Positions 12,831-27,759 are shown, numbered from the stretch's first letter. The stretch: DNA of 64,000 nucleotides from Dryas octopetala (GCA_963921425.1 OY992832.1:21860835-21924834); one strand, 5' to 3'. Numbers and translations: made by a program. The notes: generated by a model from the sequence alone, not told the origin.

Positions 12831-13064
12831 ATGGGAAACAGGCCTGTGAAGCAAGAAAGGGAAGAAATCTTGTTGAAAGTTGTTCCTCCATTGGACCGCG
12901 CATATGTTAGGTGGCTTGCTCGGGATCTTGAGAGGATTCACGGCTTTACACCAGCAAACCCCTGTGCATTGAAGCCCCCAGATCATTATATAGAGTTCAT
13001 GCGCTTGAATGGATGGTTGGATGTGGACTTGGGTGATCCTGATCTAGCCCATTTATTCAAGTAG
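12831..13064 (+). CDS. Small conserved plant protein, 77 aa, function unknown
   Basis: An uninterrupted frame starts MGNRPVKQEREE and ends DPDLAHLFK. It is charged, without signal peptide or membrane segment, and contains a dense central block (VVPPLDRAYVRWLARDLERI, then GFTP and KPPDHYIEFMRLNGWLD) that looks under strong selection. I recognise it as the kind of short protein conserved across land plants, but I cannot name it safely. A role as a small organellar accessory subunit is only a guess, prompted by the site II motifs upstream. The start is the first ATG after the predicted acceptor at 12809; the same frame is open upstream without another ATG. No bona fide neighbours suggest a function. 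Confidence 0.75.
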   Translation: MGNRPVKQEREEILLKVVPPLDRAYVRWLARDLERIHGFTPANPCALKPPDHYIEFMRLNGWLDVDLGDPDLAHLFK

Positions 13065-13752
13065 ATAATGATGGTGGTGTACTTATAAACTGATTTGAAA
13101 AGAAGAAGAAAAAAGAAAAGGTTCCTTTGAACCTAATAACTGTTTCGCATTTTTTGATTGGGATTTGAGTATACAGTATGAATTGTAAGCCATACACATG
13201 CATATTTGAATGAAGCATTTCAAACCTCCAACTGATGCAACATTTGAGAGAGCATGGGTCAGCCATGGCCAATGGTCTGCATCCTTTAATTCTAGAAAGT
13301 GTCGGCATTGACATTAGAATATATATTGTGAAGAGAAATACCTCTAGACTAATAGCTAGTTAGTCATGAAAATGCTTTTTCAAAGTCATGAAAATGCTTT
13401 TTCAATATCATGTCAACCTTATTTTGACCATGTTTGTCGAAAGTCCTTAAAAATTTCAAACAAATTAACCTGAACACCCTTATAAACTTCTTCAACCACG
13501 TCTACTTAGCTGTCAATCAGATGGCTATAAACGACAGCTACCTTAACATAGTTGAAAAAAGCATCAACTTTCAACAATATTCGATAAATATCAATTAGAA
13601 ATCTTTTCAACAGCATTTTACAATACACCATGAGAAATTTCTATTCAATGAAACTTTTTTAATGTCATTGAATAATCTGAATACTTCATTCATCAGTCAA
13701 ACAATTAGCCAAAATCCATTTACAATATACACAAAAGGGAAGAAATGATATT

Positions 13753-13881
13753 CCCACTCTGTTGCTAAACTTGTTTATGAGGACATGTTAGTCTTGTCTA
13801 ACTGTCCAAGTCCAGGTCTATCCTTGTGTAGCTTCTGTTTGTTTTGGGCTGTTAAGCCCGCCAGTTGACCAAAAAAAAGAA
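13753..13881 (+). mobile_element. 5'-truncated LINE tail with 13-bp target-site duplication
   Basis: The insert ends in GTTGACC followed by an A-rich tail and is flanked on both sides by the same 13 bases, AAGAAATGATATT (13740-13752 and 13882-13894). An A tail plus a target-site duplication of this length indicates target-primed reverse transcription. The inserted 3' end (TTTGTTTTGGGCTGTTAAGC...) resembles plant L1-type LINE 3' regions. Confidence 0.8.
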
Positions 13882-15067
13882 AAGAAATGATATTGAAAGA
13901 ATCTAAATATAAATTGTACCTATGTTCCATAAGGGAAGAAATCTAATATAAAACTAAAATGTTGTCTACAACTCAGCCAAAAATGAAACAAGCCAAGCCT
14001 ATGCTATTGTGAGACCGTTCCTTGTACTTTATCAGCTCTTAGGTCTAGTGCTCTTCTTTGACACTGTTGTTCCTCATCTACATTTAAAAAGAAAAGTAGA
14101 ACAGAGGTTAGTTCAACTAGGTAAAAAGTTATTTTCCATAAAAAGGAAAACGATCATTCTAATTTCAACAAACTCCACTATGACAGAAATGGTTTATAGA
14201 CAACAGGTAAACCCGTCATCTATCAGCGTGCAGTTGTGCCATGTAAAGAAAGCAATCCAAAAATACCAGTCATACAATCCCCATGTAAATCCTATCTGAC
14301 TCTAAATATACCTGTGTTGCCATCAAAGGCATTATTACAATGATTCCCAGTGTCCATGTGCATCAGCTGAAGGTGGAATGGAACGCCATATATGATGGAA
14401 CTGCGGACATTAGAAGCTCTACTAATTATTCAAAATTGCATTAATTAGCACCTCAACATGGATTTATACCAACACAGATAAAGAGACATGACAAATTTAT
14501 ACCTGGTGTAACTCATACACTGAGTTCAAGATGAAAAATGTTGTAATATATGTAAGTGCTTACCGTGGGAGGAGACAGCACCAAAAGAAGGCAAATATTA
14601 GATCATGCGATTACAAGACAATGACATGCATTAATGGGACAACAGTTCCACAGTGCTACAAAATAATACCAAATTAGGAAAATAGAGGGAGCTGATGCAG
14701 TTCATATCCAAATTCTTCTCTACCCAATGTCATGCATTTGCTTACTTCTAACATCATGTGAGTACATATTTATTATATAAATTAGGTCTCTTCAGTGAGA
14801 AAGAGAGAATAATATGTAAAATCAAAAGTGCAAGAGGCAAATTACCTTGAACTCTGAGGGGGAAAAGGATGAATTTACTCATCAAGAAAGAATTTAAGCA
14901 TCACTCAAGCATTTTATACTGGCATTTCTTTGTAACTATTAGTGAAGTTGTCACAATGTAATACTAAACCCCAGCAGAACAATTATCTTCCAGAAATTTA
15001 TAAAAGGAAAAGTCCTGTTCTGTTCTAGATAGGTATAAGTATACAAGTATGGGCCGAGGAAATAATT

Positions 15068-15306
15068 CTTTTTTTTTCTATGAGAAACAGACTTTCATTA
15101 AATGAAAAAAGGTAGTGTACAATACAGTGAACAAGACGTTCATTATCCAACGAAAACCTAGATAACAAGCTCTAGATATTCTAAAAGCCAGCAAGCAGAG
15201 AACAACAGTGTAGTAAAACAACAAAAGTCAAAACCTAACACACAACAGCCTTCCAATTAGACATAATTACAGAGAATGAGTAATCCCTGAAATCTGGTGT
15301 GGCTGG
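15068..15306 (-). mobile_element. Minus-strand retroposed fragment with poly-A tail and 10-bp duplication
   Basis: A poly-T run at the left edge (the poly-A tail of a minus-strand copy) is followed by about 230 bp of non-coding sequence. The 10-mer GGAAATAATT borders it at 15058-15067 and 15307-15316. The length and tail fit a truncated LINE or a SINE. No tRNA-like box was recognised. Confidence 0.6.
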
Positions 15307-15538
15307 GGAAATAATTATCATGCACAGCTTTGTTTTAAGATATCTTTGTGTTCTGGTTAAGTACAACAAACTCCAAAAAAAAAAAAAAAACTTAAAAACA
15401 AGAGGGAAACTGCTTGCAATTAAGCAGTTATTGTCCCATATACCAAACAACTGCATTGTGGTAACATGATATAGTCGAAAAAAGACCAGTTCAAAAACAT
15501 GGAGTGAACCTTAGCCAAATAATAGATGAGGGCCCCTA

Positions 15539-15541
<3 letters not shown>

Positions 15542-15576
<35 letters not shown>

Positions 15577-15594
15577 ATATATATATATATATAA
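15542..15594. repeat. Compound (CT)n(TA)n microsatellite
   Basis: About 32 bp of CT repeats passes directly into about 20 bp of TA repeats. Confidence 0.92.
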
Positions 15595-16688
15595 TATCTT
15601 GCTTTAAACATATGTTCCTTGATTACCAAATGAATAGTGCATGAAGGCCCCAAAGTCCAACTCCAACATGCTTGATGAGTCAAAGAAACTATATATACAA
15701 AAACCAGACACCATGAGTTACCAAACTACAACAAAATCCATAGCCATAACAATTAGACAGCAACAACTAACTACACTACATGTGCAAATGCTTCAAACTC
15801 ATGAACCCATGGATCAGTCGGTAGCACTTATGCCTTCATTAAGCCCTCAGATACAACTAAGCAAGGGCTTGATGGATGAATACAATTCTAGGCAGAAAGA
15901 TGTGTCTGATTTGAAGGTCTTCCTCATGGCATGTATAACAGGGGCCTAACACATAAGACTATCTCTGTATCAAACTACAATTGGGAGTGATAAATGTGGT
16001 TATCCAAACAAATCCTAGCATCAAGAATAAAAAACTATTTTTTTTTTTAAGATACCACTTTAAGGTAGAACTATAGTTTAACCTTATTATAATACGAGAC
16101 TAACAACTGGTGTTCTCAGCATGTATGATAAAGAGAACAGTATGCACATGATAATTCTAGTTGAAGGGATAAGAAAGTTTGTGACTTTTCCAATTTAAGT
16201 ACCTTATATGGGCCATCAAGTAAATGCAAAAAATGCGGACCAAAATCAGCCACTGATAAAGGAACTTGTCTGCAACATTACATATCATGAGTTATTAGTT
16301 CAGGAGGAGTACGGCCAGAAAGAAAACGTTCAGGAGGAAAAGTTTATTATACCAAATGAGCCATCACTTTTTTGTCTGACAGGACAGCCTTCTTGAACAT
16401 GATTATGGACCTCTCCATTAAATGTATCGTGTCCTCAGGGGAAGGCTACAGAATCACCATTCTGCAAAATAGAGGTGCAAAATACAGAATTTAGAAACTC
16501 AGATATACTGAACAGACTAATGATCTCTCAATTCTTGATAACTCCATACAGTTCTTTTTGTTGTCCTTCAACATGTTTTTTATATAAGTGGAGAGTGTAT
16601 GATCTGATCAATTATAGTTTTATTGAAAAGCAAATACAATACAAAAGTTTACTTTTTATCTGGAGCACATAGACCAGATAGATGCAAG

Positions 16689-16689
<1 letters not shown>

Positions 16690-16758
<69 letters not shown>
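16690..16758. repeat. (TC)n microsatellite
   Basis: About 69 bp of uninterrupted TC repeat downstream of the PPR gene. Frames running through it are Leu/Ser or Arg/Glu repeats and are not genes. Confidence 0.95.
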
Positions 16759-16760
<2 letters not shown>

Positions 16761-17177
16761 GAACACTCATCAACAAGTTATTGGGCACCTTGTGAAAGCA
16801 ACAAGATTGAACACAACAGATTCTCAGCTGGAAAGAATAAATATATAGTAAAAAAAAGCATACACGCACAGACACACCCAAATTTTCTTATTCATTCACT
16901 GTAAAATAAAATGATTGTTATTAAACCTCAGGGATCTTCAATGTTGGCATATAGGATGGAAAGTATGAAAAGGAAACAAGTGGCACAGAGCATTAGTCAG
17001 ATTAGCAGCACCTATTTCTTTTCAGATTCTGTGTTTAACAAAAATTTCAATATAAGATTTGATGCAGTTGTAAATTGTAAGTAATCATATCATAATGGCT
17101 TCAGAATAGAATATACCCCTTTTTTTTTCCTGATCTCATTACTTGGATCAGTAAGAGAACATATTTCATACCGCAGG

Positions 17178-19916
17178 TCACCAGTAATCTCCACAGGAGC
17201 AAAATCCATCCTTGAAATGATGAAACCGGTGTCCATCCCGCAGTATAAGTTCCCTTAAGGTAACAAGGGAAATTAGCTTCATTACCAAGTGACAATCATG
17301 GCAAACTCGAAGGTTTTTCATGACATAGATAGGCATCCAAGCAGGCAAGCTAAGCAGCCCAAAAGCAACAGCAAGCTTCTCACTGTGGTAACCCTGAGAA
17401 CGAAATGGGCTAATGGGATTGACATAGCATCCGGTATCTTCAATCTTCTTAACTATCTCCTCCAGTATTCTATAAATGTCCTTGATTTGTGGATGATTAG
17501 CATCATCTACTGTGAACACATGTACCCTATTATTAACCTCTATCCAGCTACAACCCGGATTTTTCTCAATTCCTTTCTTTCTCATCTCTTTTCTAACATC
17601 TGCAAAAGCTTCTAAATGTCCACAATCTGAATATGTATTAGCTAGAAGGACATAACTCCCAGAATCATCTATATCTAATTCAAGCAAATTTCTCACTGCA
17701 AATTCTGCTAACTTTGAATCACGATGAATTCGACAAGCACCAAGTAGAGCCCCCCATATAGCAGCATTTGGCTTAAAGGGCATTCCATCAATCAAATTAT
17801 TGGCTTCCTCTAGTAACCCAGCCCGGCCAAGTAGATCTACCATACATGCAAAATGCTCACATGTTGGATTGATGCCAAAATCTTCAGTCATTGAACTGAA
17901 GTAATGTTTCCCCTCTTGTACGAGCCCTGAATGGCTACAACCTGATAGAACAGATACATAGCTTATATGATCAGGTGTACAGTCCATTTTCAACATATTT
18001 TCAAAAATCTCAATTACTTTCTTACCCTGACCATTTTGAGCATATCCACCCATAATTGCATTCCATGAAATCAAATTTTTATCACTTATTAAATCAAAAA
18101 CTCTGTTTGCTTCTTCAATTCGTCCACATCTTGAATACATAGTAATAATGCTATTTGTGACTGAAACATTAGAACCAAAACCTAATTTTTCAGCTTGAGC
18201 TATAATTTGGATCCCAAGTTTTAATGTTGCTAAGTCAGCACAGGCACTAATTGAAGTTACTAAAGTGATCCAATCAGGGTTAATCCCTCTCTTTCGCATT
18301 AGTGTATACAATTTTAGGCCTTCTTCCCATAAACCATTTTGAAAATATGTTCCTAACATCGAATTCCAAGTAATGACATTCCGCTCTGGCATCTTGTCAA
18401 AATATTCTCGGGCTTTTTCAACGTTACCAATTTGAGAGAATGCAGTGATCACAGCTGTCCATGATATTATATCTTTAACCTGCATAAACTCAAATGTCTG
18501 GTTCGCTTTATGAGTATTTTCACACTTTGCATACATCGTAACAAGTGCATTCCCAACAGGAATAGAAGAGATCATTCCAGCCTTTATTGTATAACCATGG
18601 AGCTGTTCCCCAACCAAAGCATGCTTTTGACCTGAACAAACCCCAAGAACTGTTGCAAGAGTAAACTCATCCAAGGCAATAGGAGACTTTCTCATTTGGT
18701 TAAACAGTACTAAAGCTTCATCTTCAAGCCCAAATTGCATAACTCCACTGATCAAAGAAGTCCAAGAAATGGCATTGTGTTCTGTCATGTTGTTAAACAC
18801 CTGCCTTGCGAAGTGCAAGTGTCCACATTTCACATACATATCAATCAGCCCACCGCCTGCAAAAACATGAAGATTTGGTTCCATACGGATGATCCGAGCA
18901 TGCAAATGGGTACCCCATTCCAGATCATATACGCTTGCACATGCACTAAGTACGGTGGCATATATCATAGGATTTGGTCTAACCCCTTGATTCCACATCT
19001 CAACAAACATACTGAGACTCTCGACCCCAAAACCATGTTGAGAAAAGATTGAAATTATGGTGTTCCAAGACACACAGTCACGTTCAGGCATTTGGAGAAA
19101 CATATGAAGAGCCCTTCCAACCCCATAAAGTTTAGAGCAACCATAGATCATACTGTTCCAACAAAACAGACTAGGATTCGGGATGCTTAAGAACATTTTC
19201 TCCGCGAAAGTCAGTGCACCACACTTAATGTACATATCAATAACCGAATTTTGAATTGTCAAGTCGCTTCCGAAATTTAATTTCTCCACAAGACTATGCA
19301 ACTGTAGAGCCAATTTGATGTAACCAAGACTACCACAAGCCTTCATTACGCAAGAGAAGGAAAATGGGTCATCAAAACTATCACAATTCCGAACCATTGA
19401 AGCAAAAACTTTTATTGTGTTCTCTGGTTGCCCATTACTAAAATGGCCAGACATCATAGTAGTCCAAGAGACAGAGTCTCTCTCAGGCATTTCATCGAAC
19501 ACCCTCTCTGCTTCCCTCATCCGACCTGAACCCACCAACCCACTAATCATTGTATTCCAACTAAAGACGTTGGGATGCTGAATGCTATCGAAAACCTGAC
19601 GAGCGTCATCTATCAAGCTGCAACGGGCGTACAAGTGCAGGAGGTGGTTCTGGAGGAAAATGGCGGAGTCCAAGCCTATGGAAATGAGTTGGGCATGGAG
19701 TTTTCGAGCAATGGGTATTGACTGGAGAGATGCACAAGCTTTCATGGCCTCGTAGAATTTCTGTGACAGTTGCATGTAGGATTGGTGCATGGAGGGGTCG
19801 TGGAAGAGAATGAGTTTTGTTGAAGGGTTTTCTTGGGTTGTAATGTAACGAACGAGAAGGCGTGAGAGATGATGACGGAGATGGTTCAAGGGTTGAATTG
19901 GCAGCATCTCCATCAT
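17178..19916 (-). CDS. PLS-class pentatricopeptide repeat protein with E and DYW domains
   Basis: A single intronless frame of 912 aa, as usual for this family. The first about 50 residues are Arg/His/Ser-rich and fit an organelle presequence, probably mitochondrial. About twenty PPR motifs follow up to about residue 740, with repeated cores such as VFSWNTMISG, DMYVKCG and YSRCGRIEEA. Then come the E region with GLLEEANNLIDGMPFKPNAAIWGALLGACR split over two repeats, the PG box NPGCSWIEV, and a DYW domain with the zinc/deaminase signature HSEKLAVAFGLL, CHDCH and the terminal CSCGDYW. DYW proteins edit specific C to U sites in organelle RNAs (family knowledge); the target is unknown. Oddity: the stretch between the PG box and HSE is about ten residues shorter than in canonical DYW domains. 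Two ATGs stand together at the start. Confidence 0.93.
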   Translation of the reverse strand: MMEMLPIQPLNHLRHHLSRLLVRYITTQENPSTKLILFHDPSMHQSYMQLSQKFYEAMKACASLQSIPIARKLHAQLISIGLDSAIFLQNHLLHLYARCSLIDDARQVFDSIQHPNVFSWNTMISGLVGSGRMREAERVFDEMPERDSVSWTTMMSGHFSNGQPENTIKVFASMVRNCDSFDDPFSFSCVMKACGSLGYIKLALQLHSLVEKLNFGSDLTIQNSVIDMYIKCGALTFAEKMFLSIPNPSLFCWNSMIYGCSKLYGVGRALHMFLQMPERDCVSWNTIISIFSQHGFGVESLSMFVEMWNQGVRPNPMIYATVLSACASVYDLEWGTHLHARIIRMEPNLHVFAGGGLIDMYVKCGHLHFARQVFNNMTEHNAISWTSLISGVMQFGLEDEALVLFNQMRKSPIALDEFTLATVLGVCSGQKHALVGEQLHGYTIKAGMISSIPVGNALVTMYAKCENTHKANQTFEFMQVKDIISWTAVITAFSQIGNVEKAREYFDKMPERNVITWNSMLGTYFQNGLWEEGLKLYTLMRKRGINPDWITLVTSISACADLATLKLGIQIIAQAEKLGFGSNVSVTNSIITMYSRCGRIEEANRVFDLISDKNLISWNAIMGGYAQNGQGKKVIEIFENMLKMDCTPDHISYVSVLSGCSHSGLVQEGKHYFSSMTEDFGINPTCEHFACMVDLLGRAGLLEEANNLIDGMPFKPNAAIWGALLGACRIHRDSKLAEFAVRNLLELDIDDSGSYVLLANTYSDCGHLEAFADVRKEMRKKGIEKNPGCSWIEVNNRVHVFTVDDANHPQIKDIYRILEEIVKKIEDTGCYVNPISPFRSQGYHSEKLAVAFGLLSLPAWMPIYVMKNLRVCHDCHLVMKLISLVTLRELILRDGHRFHHFKDGFCSCGDYW

Positions 19917-21111
19917 TTGAGATATAAGGCTTCACTCCTTCGGAGACTTGTGAGAATTTCCCTAACTCAAAGTCAAGGCATTTTTTGTGTTGGACTATTG
20001 ATAATTTGATACTGATTACTGAGAGCCTCAGTCTCTGAGACTCAAAATAGACCGTACGAAACTGGATGAAAAATAAAACCAAAATGAAAAAACCCAAGAG
20101 GGGCTTTTGTTTTTCCTTCTGCTGAACGTGGGAAAGAGGTTTTTCTCTGCATTTGTTTAACTTTTATATTTTCACTCATTTTTCTGAACTAGAAATACAA
20201 ACAAAATTTGAGTATATGCTGCATGCCATGAGTTTTTTTATACAGAAAATTAGAGTTTACTTCATTATGTTTCTTCTTTGTACTGAAATTTTGTAAGTAT
20301 GTTTTTTTATAAATGAATCCTTTTGACCCTTGTCACGTCAAGCAATAAGGAATATGTCATCATTTTTTTTATACGGTAAGAAAGCAGATTTTCACATATG
20401 TGTCCATTTTTTTTTTGAATATCCAACGAGGAGCGCTCGATAATGGTGTCAAACACTCGGTAGTGTGTTTTTTTTTTTTTTTTTATAATAGACGGACGTT
20501 GCAAGAAGCACTCACCGTTGTTTTCTCTGCCCATTTTGAGAGTACAAGGTACGAGTTCACCTATACCCTCTTAAAGTGTAAAATGAAGTTTGTGTAAAAT
20601 TAAAACTAACATAAAACTGATAAACTAGCGTCGAGCGCTTGAAGAATAAGCAAAAATCACATTATAGTGAGTTTTTGGGGTTGTGTGTGTGTTGAGAGAC
20701 CTCTTTTTAATTGTCTGCAACTTTTTTTTTTTATATTAAGTATCTTTTTTGTTCTCGAGTCTTGGTAGCCACATGTGTGGCTTGAAATGAATTGTTTTTG
20801 GAAGTATGTAAACAGTTTTTTGAGCAGTGAGATAATTGTCTAAAAAGACAAAGATGATGAGATAGTTAAGTCACTTTTTGAGATAAAGTAAACACCGGCC
20901 AGTCGGAAGATTTATGCATGTCAGCCGAGATGAATTGTTGCTCACTTGCTCTTGTATTGATGTTTGGTTTAAATCCTTGTTATTTATTTGGTCTTGGCCA
21001 TGTGAGTTGGCTGATGTCACACACATTCCTTCTCCTTTACGTGGCAAGCTCCCACACTCATCAATTAAGCTCTCATTCATTCAGCAGCAAAGAAGATATT
21101 TTGAACCTAAA
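19917..21111. other. Spacer upstream of the PPR gene
   Basis: Holds the PPR leader and an AT-rich region with two poly-T runs. Around 20429-20461 the phrase GAGCGCTCG followed by CACTCGGTAGTG occurs; similar phrases recur elsewhere in the window (see findings). No coding exon is supported. Confidence 0.45.
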
Positions 21112-21120
21112 TAACATTTA

Positions 21121-22058
21121 GGGTTAAATATATTTTTGGGCCAATGGGTGATTTCTTAATTTAGTCGACCAATTTCAAAACGTAATAAAAATGACTCTGA
21201 ATTATTCAATTTGTGTCAATCCAGGATCTTCCATCCAAATATCTAGCGGAGGTTAACATGGCTGTTAAACGCTAACATGACATGCTGGATGTGCTCCATG
21301 TGTCTCTTTTATTTAATTTTTAGATTTTTTTTATTTTTTTATTTTTAATAAACATTGAAAATTAATTAAAAATAGCTCCGGAGTTATAAAAATACACGGA
21401 AAATTCTGACGAACTCATATTGACTAGTACTAATTTAATACGGGGTCAAACTACCAATTTTCCCTCTGAGTGTTTCCAGAAAATTTGAGAAGTCCAAATT
21501 TATTTCTAAAAAATTAAAACACTCTAGATTCTTTGGAAATTCATAGGATAATTTCCCGAACTCCAAAAAATATAAGGTCTACACCATTGATCTTCTAAAA
21601 ACTTTATCGTGAACACTTGCTACCCAAAAGACCTCTCGGTCTTAGAGGAAAATTTCTATATAAATTTTTTATTTTAATTTTTTCGAAATAAATTTGGACT
21701 TCCCAAATTTTTAAAAACTCTCAGAGGGAAAATAGGTAATTTGACCCCTAAATAAATTAGTACTAGTCAAGATGAGTCCGTAGGAATTTTCCATGTATTT
21801 TTATAAATCCGGAGCTATTTTTAATTAATCTTCAAAGTTTATAAAAATAGAAAAATAAAAAAAATTTGAAAATAAAATAAAAAAGGTGACACGTGACACA
21901 CATTCAGCGTGCCACGTCAGCCTCTGTTAGATATTTGGATGGAAGATCCTGGATTGATACAAATTAGATAATTAAAGATTATTTTTGTCATGTTTTAAAT
22001 TTAGTGGATCAAATTGAGAAACCGTCCAAAATTCATAGACCAAAAATGTAATTAACCC
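21121..22058. mobile_element. 938-bp fold-back Mutator-like (MULE) MITE with 9-bp target-site duplication
   Basis: The left end GGGTTAAATATATTTTTGGG and the inverted right end GGGTTAATTACATTTTTGG are terminal inverted repeats. The inverted similarity continues for several hundred bases inward (for example GATCTTCCATCCAAATATCT near 21230 against its complement near 21940). TAACATTTA stands on both sides (21112-21120 and 22059-22067). A 9-bp duplication and very long inverted repeats are typical of non-autonomous Mutator-like elements. There is no transposase frame. Confidence 0.85.
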
Positions 22059-22067
22059 TAACATTTA

Positions 22068-23741
22068 TGAGGGTCAGGCCCAATTTTAGGAGGGGTCCCA
22101 ACATTGCCCCCTAAGTCCTAGTTTTTCAGCCTGCCTCGGCCGAAAGACAAGGACTTGTGATACTGAGAACTGCACCACCAACAATTATTTCCCCAAAATT
22201 TATCCTTTTCTTCCATCAGTAAATCATGCCACCAAAAATCATACCCACTAGATCATGTAGCTGAACATGAGAATATCTTTGAAAAAGCTTGAGGGGGCCA
22301 TGGTGTTATCATTATCCCATTTGAAACGTCAAAGCTTTCCAATTCTTTTCTTTATTTCCAAGTAATCCAATTAAAAACAAAAAATTTTTACATGTTAAAA
22401 TGAGAGCGCAGCACCCAAAAGCTAACCCTAGTCCATAGATCCAATCTTTTTCTTAGGAAGCCTCAGACCCTTAGGCCTAAATCCACTCCTAATTTATCCA
22501 CCTATTTCTCCTTAATTTTTTTCTTTGAATGCATCTTCTTATTTATCCACTTATTTTTCCGTTTGTCCTTAAAGAAAAAAAGGTTTCTATTTTGTCAAAC
22601 AAACTAAAAAATATAGGAGAAATAAGTTTGCGGGAGAAATTTTTCTATTTGATTGTAAGACATGCCACATGACATATTGATGTAATATTATTAATTCATT
22701 CAAATTATAAGACGTGTATAATTATTAATACCCCAAACCCTAAACAATATCCTTAAATATTATATTATAATTTAAGTGAATTAGTATTACCGTCATGCAC
22801 AAAAATTTTCCGTTCTTGCAACAAATGATATTTCATGTTATAGGAATTCAAACACTAGAGGTGTTCCGCCATAAGCTAGGAATCCAATCGAACAACCATG
22901 TTAAACCAACTGACTTGTTTCACACAGGATTATAGAGACTCTACATAGCTATAGATTTCCTAGTTGCTAGTTCTTGTATATTTTCAATTCTTGTACGTAC
23001 CCTTGGGTTTCCTGTTTTTTGGAGGTCAATGTAAGACTTATTACTGTCTTAAACCATAAAGTATTGGTTTTCTAATCATATTAGGATTAAAGGGTTTTAG
23101 TGTTGATTAGGAACTTATGTCAGCTGGCAGTTTTAGCTCTTGAATACTATCTATTTCGGCTATAATGTTAAGAGCATAAGGATTCCTATTTTATGGTGGA
23201 CTTAGGATTACCTATTAGTATGCAATAAGGTTTCTTGAGTGTTCCATGATGGAAACAACACTTAAGAAGGTTGCGTTATAAATAGAGGTCCCTCTCTAAT
23301 CGATCAACATACTCATAAGGCATTCAACCCCATCTGGAATAAGAGACTAAGGGATCGGATTGTGGAGAAGAGCTCTATTGGCAGTGTACTAGAATTTGGT
23401 TTTTTGGTGCTGTACTTTTGATTTTCAGGTTAAGCATAATAGCAGAACAATGTTAGTGTTTTAGTGCATATAACTATCTATAAGTTTTACAGTCAAGTCA
23501 TAGACTTGTATAAATATGTAATTACATGATTAATGAAATCATTAAGAATCCTTCTTACCGAAAAAAAAAATCATTTAGAATCCTAAATTCGACAAACCAC
23601 AATTGAAAGTTAAACCTCGTACCTTCCAAGCAATTAGCTGTGTTGATCACACAAAATATTATATGACACATCGATCATCTCCTATGTTATAAAGAAACTT
23701 AATTTACAAGCTTTCTACATTAGCAAGCTAGCAAAGTGGAT
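22068..23741. other. Spacer 3' of the first CRK; contains a possible LTR-like promoter segment
   Basis: Mostly AT-rich. Around 22870-23560 the sequence looks like a worn solo LTR: a TATA box (GTTATAAATAGAGG near 23275) followed about 30 bp later by a pyrimidine-rich start region and a long non-coding leader. Matching ends could not be defined. At 23538-23585 a similar 15-mer (ATCATTAAGAATCCT / ATCATTTAGAATCCT) flanks an A-tailed scrap. Confidence 0.35.
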
Positions 23742-26666
<2,925 letters not shown>

Positions 26667-27759
26667 TTTCCAAAGATGAGAGCAGAGTGGACACAAATTA
26701 AGCCCATAAAAGAAAATAAAAGATGGAAAGAGATTTATTTAGCCCAAATTTTGTTTTATCAAATTAATGTGATAGCGTTTCATTTATTCAATTATTGATC
26801 TCAGTTATTTCTAATAAGATATTAACATGTATATAGACATTATTTGGTGAACAAATTTGATGTTTTTTTGAAAAAATTTAATGGGTCCATTATTATTTTA
26901 TTAGTGTAGCAATGGCTCAAAAGCCGCTGACTTTCGATTTTGAGACTTTGGCAAGCAAAGTTTAACCACTGGTTGACATATGGGCTAAGCTGTTAATCAT
27001 AACACAAGAACTTCCTTGCTGAAGCTGCAAAACCAGCTTGATAAAAGTCATGGTGTATGGATTACTGGATTAGGATAAGTTAAGGATGGATCTCTTCCAA
27101 TGTGACAAAGAAAAGAGTCACGGTGATGGAGTCTAGGAATATTATTTACAAAGCTTTAAATTAATCACTGATAATCAAAGCCTTTGGCACCTTTGATCAT
27201 TGCATGCCATTCTTTATATGTAAAGTGTACAGTTGTGAAGTACATGCTTGATGAAAGTGTCATTATTTTAGAGTTGATGTCTAAGGATTAACTAATTATT
27301 AAACTTAGCGAATCTAACCCAAAATTAATTGACAAGAAATGTAGAGATCCGCAAATCTTATAAATTATTATGTAAATTTTTAGAATTAATTTCCAATATA
27401 AAAGACTGATTCCACGCTGAAGATATCTTGCTATCTAATTGACCACTCTGTTGAAGAGAGAGGTCATGATATTACTAGTAAAGGATCAGGACTTAACTTA
27501 GAATGTGGCAAGAAATTAGGGACTTGACCTGTAGAATTTGAAACAAATACGAATCCATATAAACTCCCGACATGACACCAAATAAACAGCATCATCTGCG
27601 TGTTTACGTAGGTTCTAGAATCTAGTTTAAATTATTTATCATATAATTGCAATAATGTTGGGATTATTAATTTTGTTAACTACATTTGTTCATCAAATAA
27701 TGTGTTTGTATATATATTAGTATCTTATTTTAGTTAATTAACAATGATGAACAAATTCG

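Larger units (their letters stand above)
13065..17177. other. 4.1-kb spacer between the small-protein gene and the PPR gene
   Basis: AT-rich DNA with no convincing coding exon on either strand. It contains two retroposed fragments (13753-13881 and 15068-15306) and two CT microsatellites (15542 and 16690). Part may be the 3' untranslated region of the PPR gene. A frame at 15641-15949 shows no domain and is not called. Confidence 0.5.

Noticed and set aside
15641..15949. 102-aa frame between microsatellite and PPR gene
   Set aside because: Gln/Thr/Ser-rich with no recognisable domain and no splice context; it may be part of a non-coding transcript.
16612..16904. Frames with Arg-Glu or Leu-Ser repeats
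   Set aside because: Products of the TC microsatellite at 16690-16758.
19606..20097. 163-aa minus-strand frame overlapping the PPR start
   Set aside because: It shares DNA with PPR exon sequence in another frame, and the PPR frame has unmistakable repeats.
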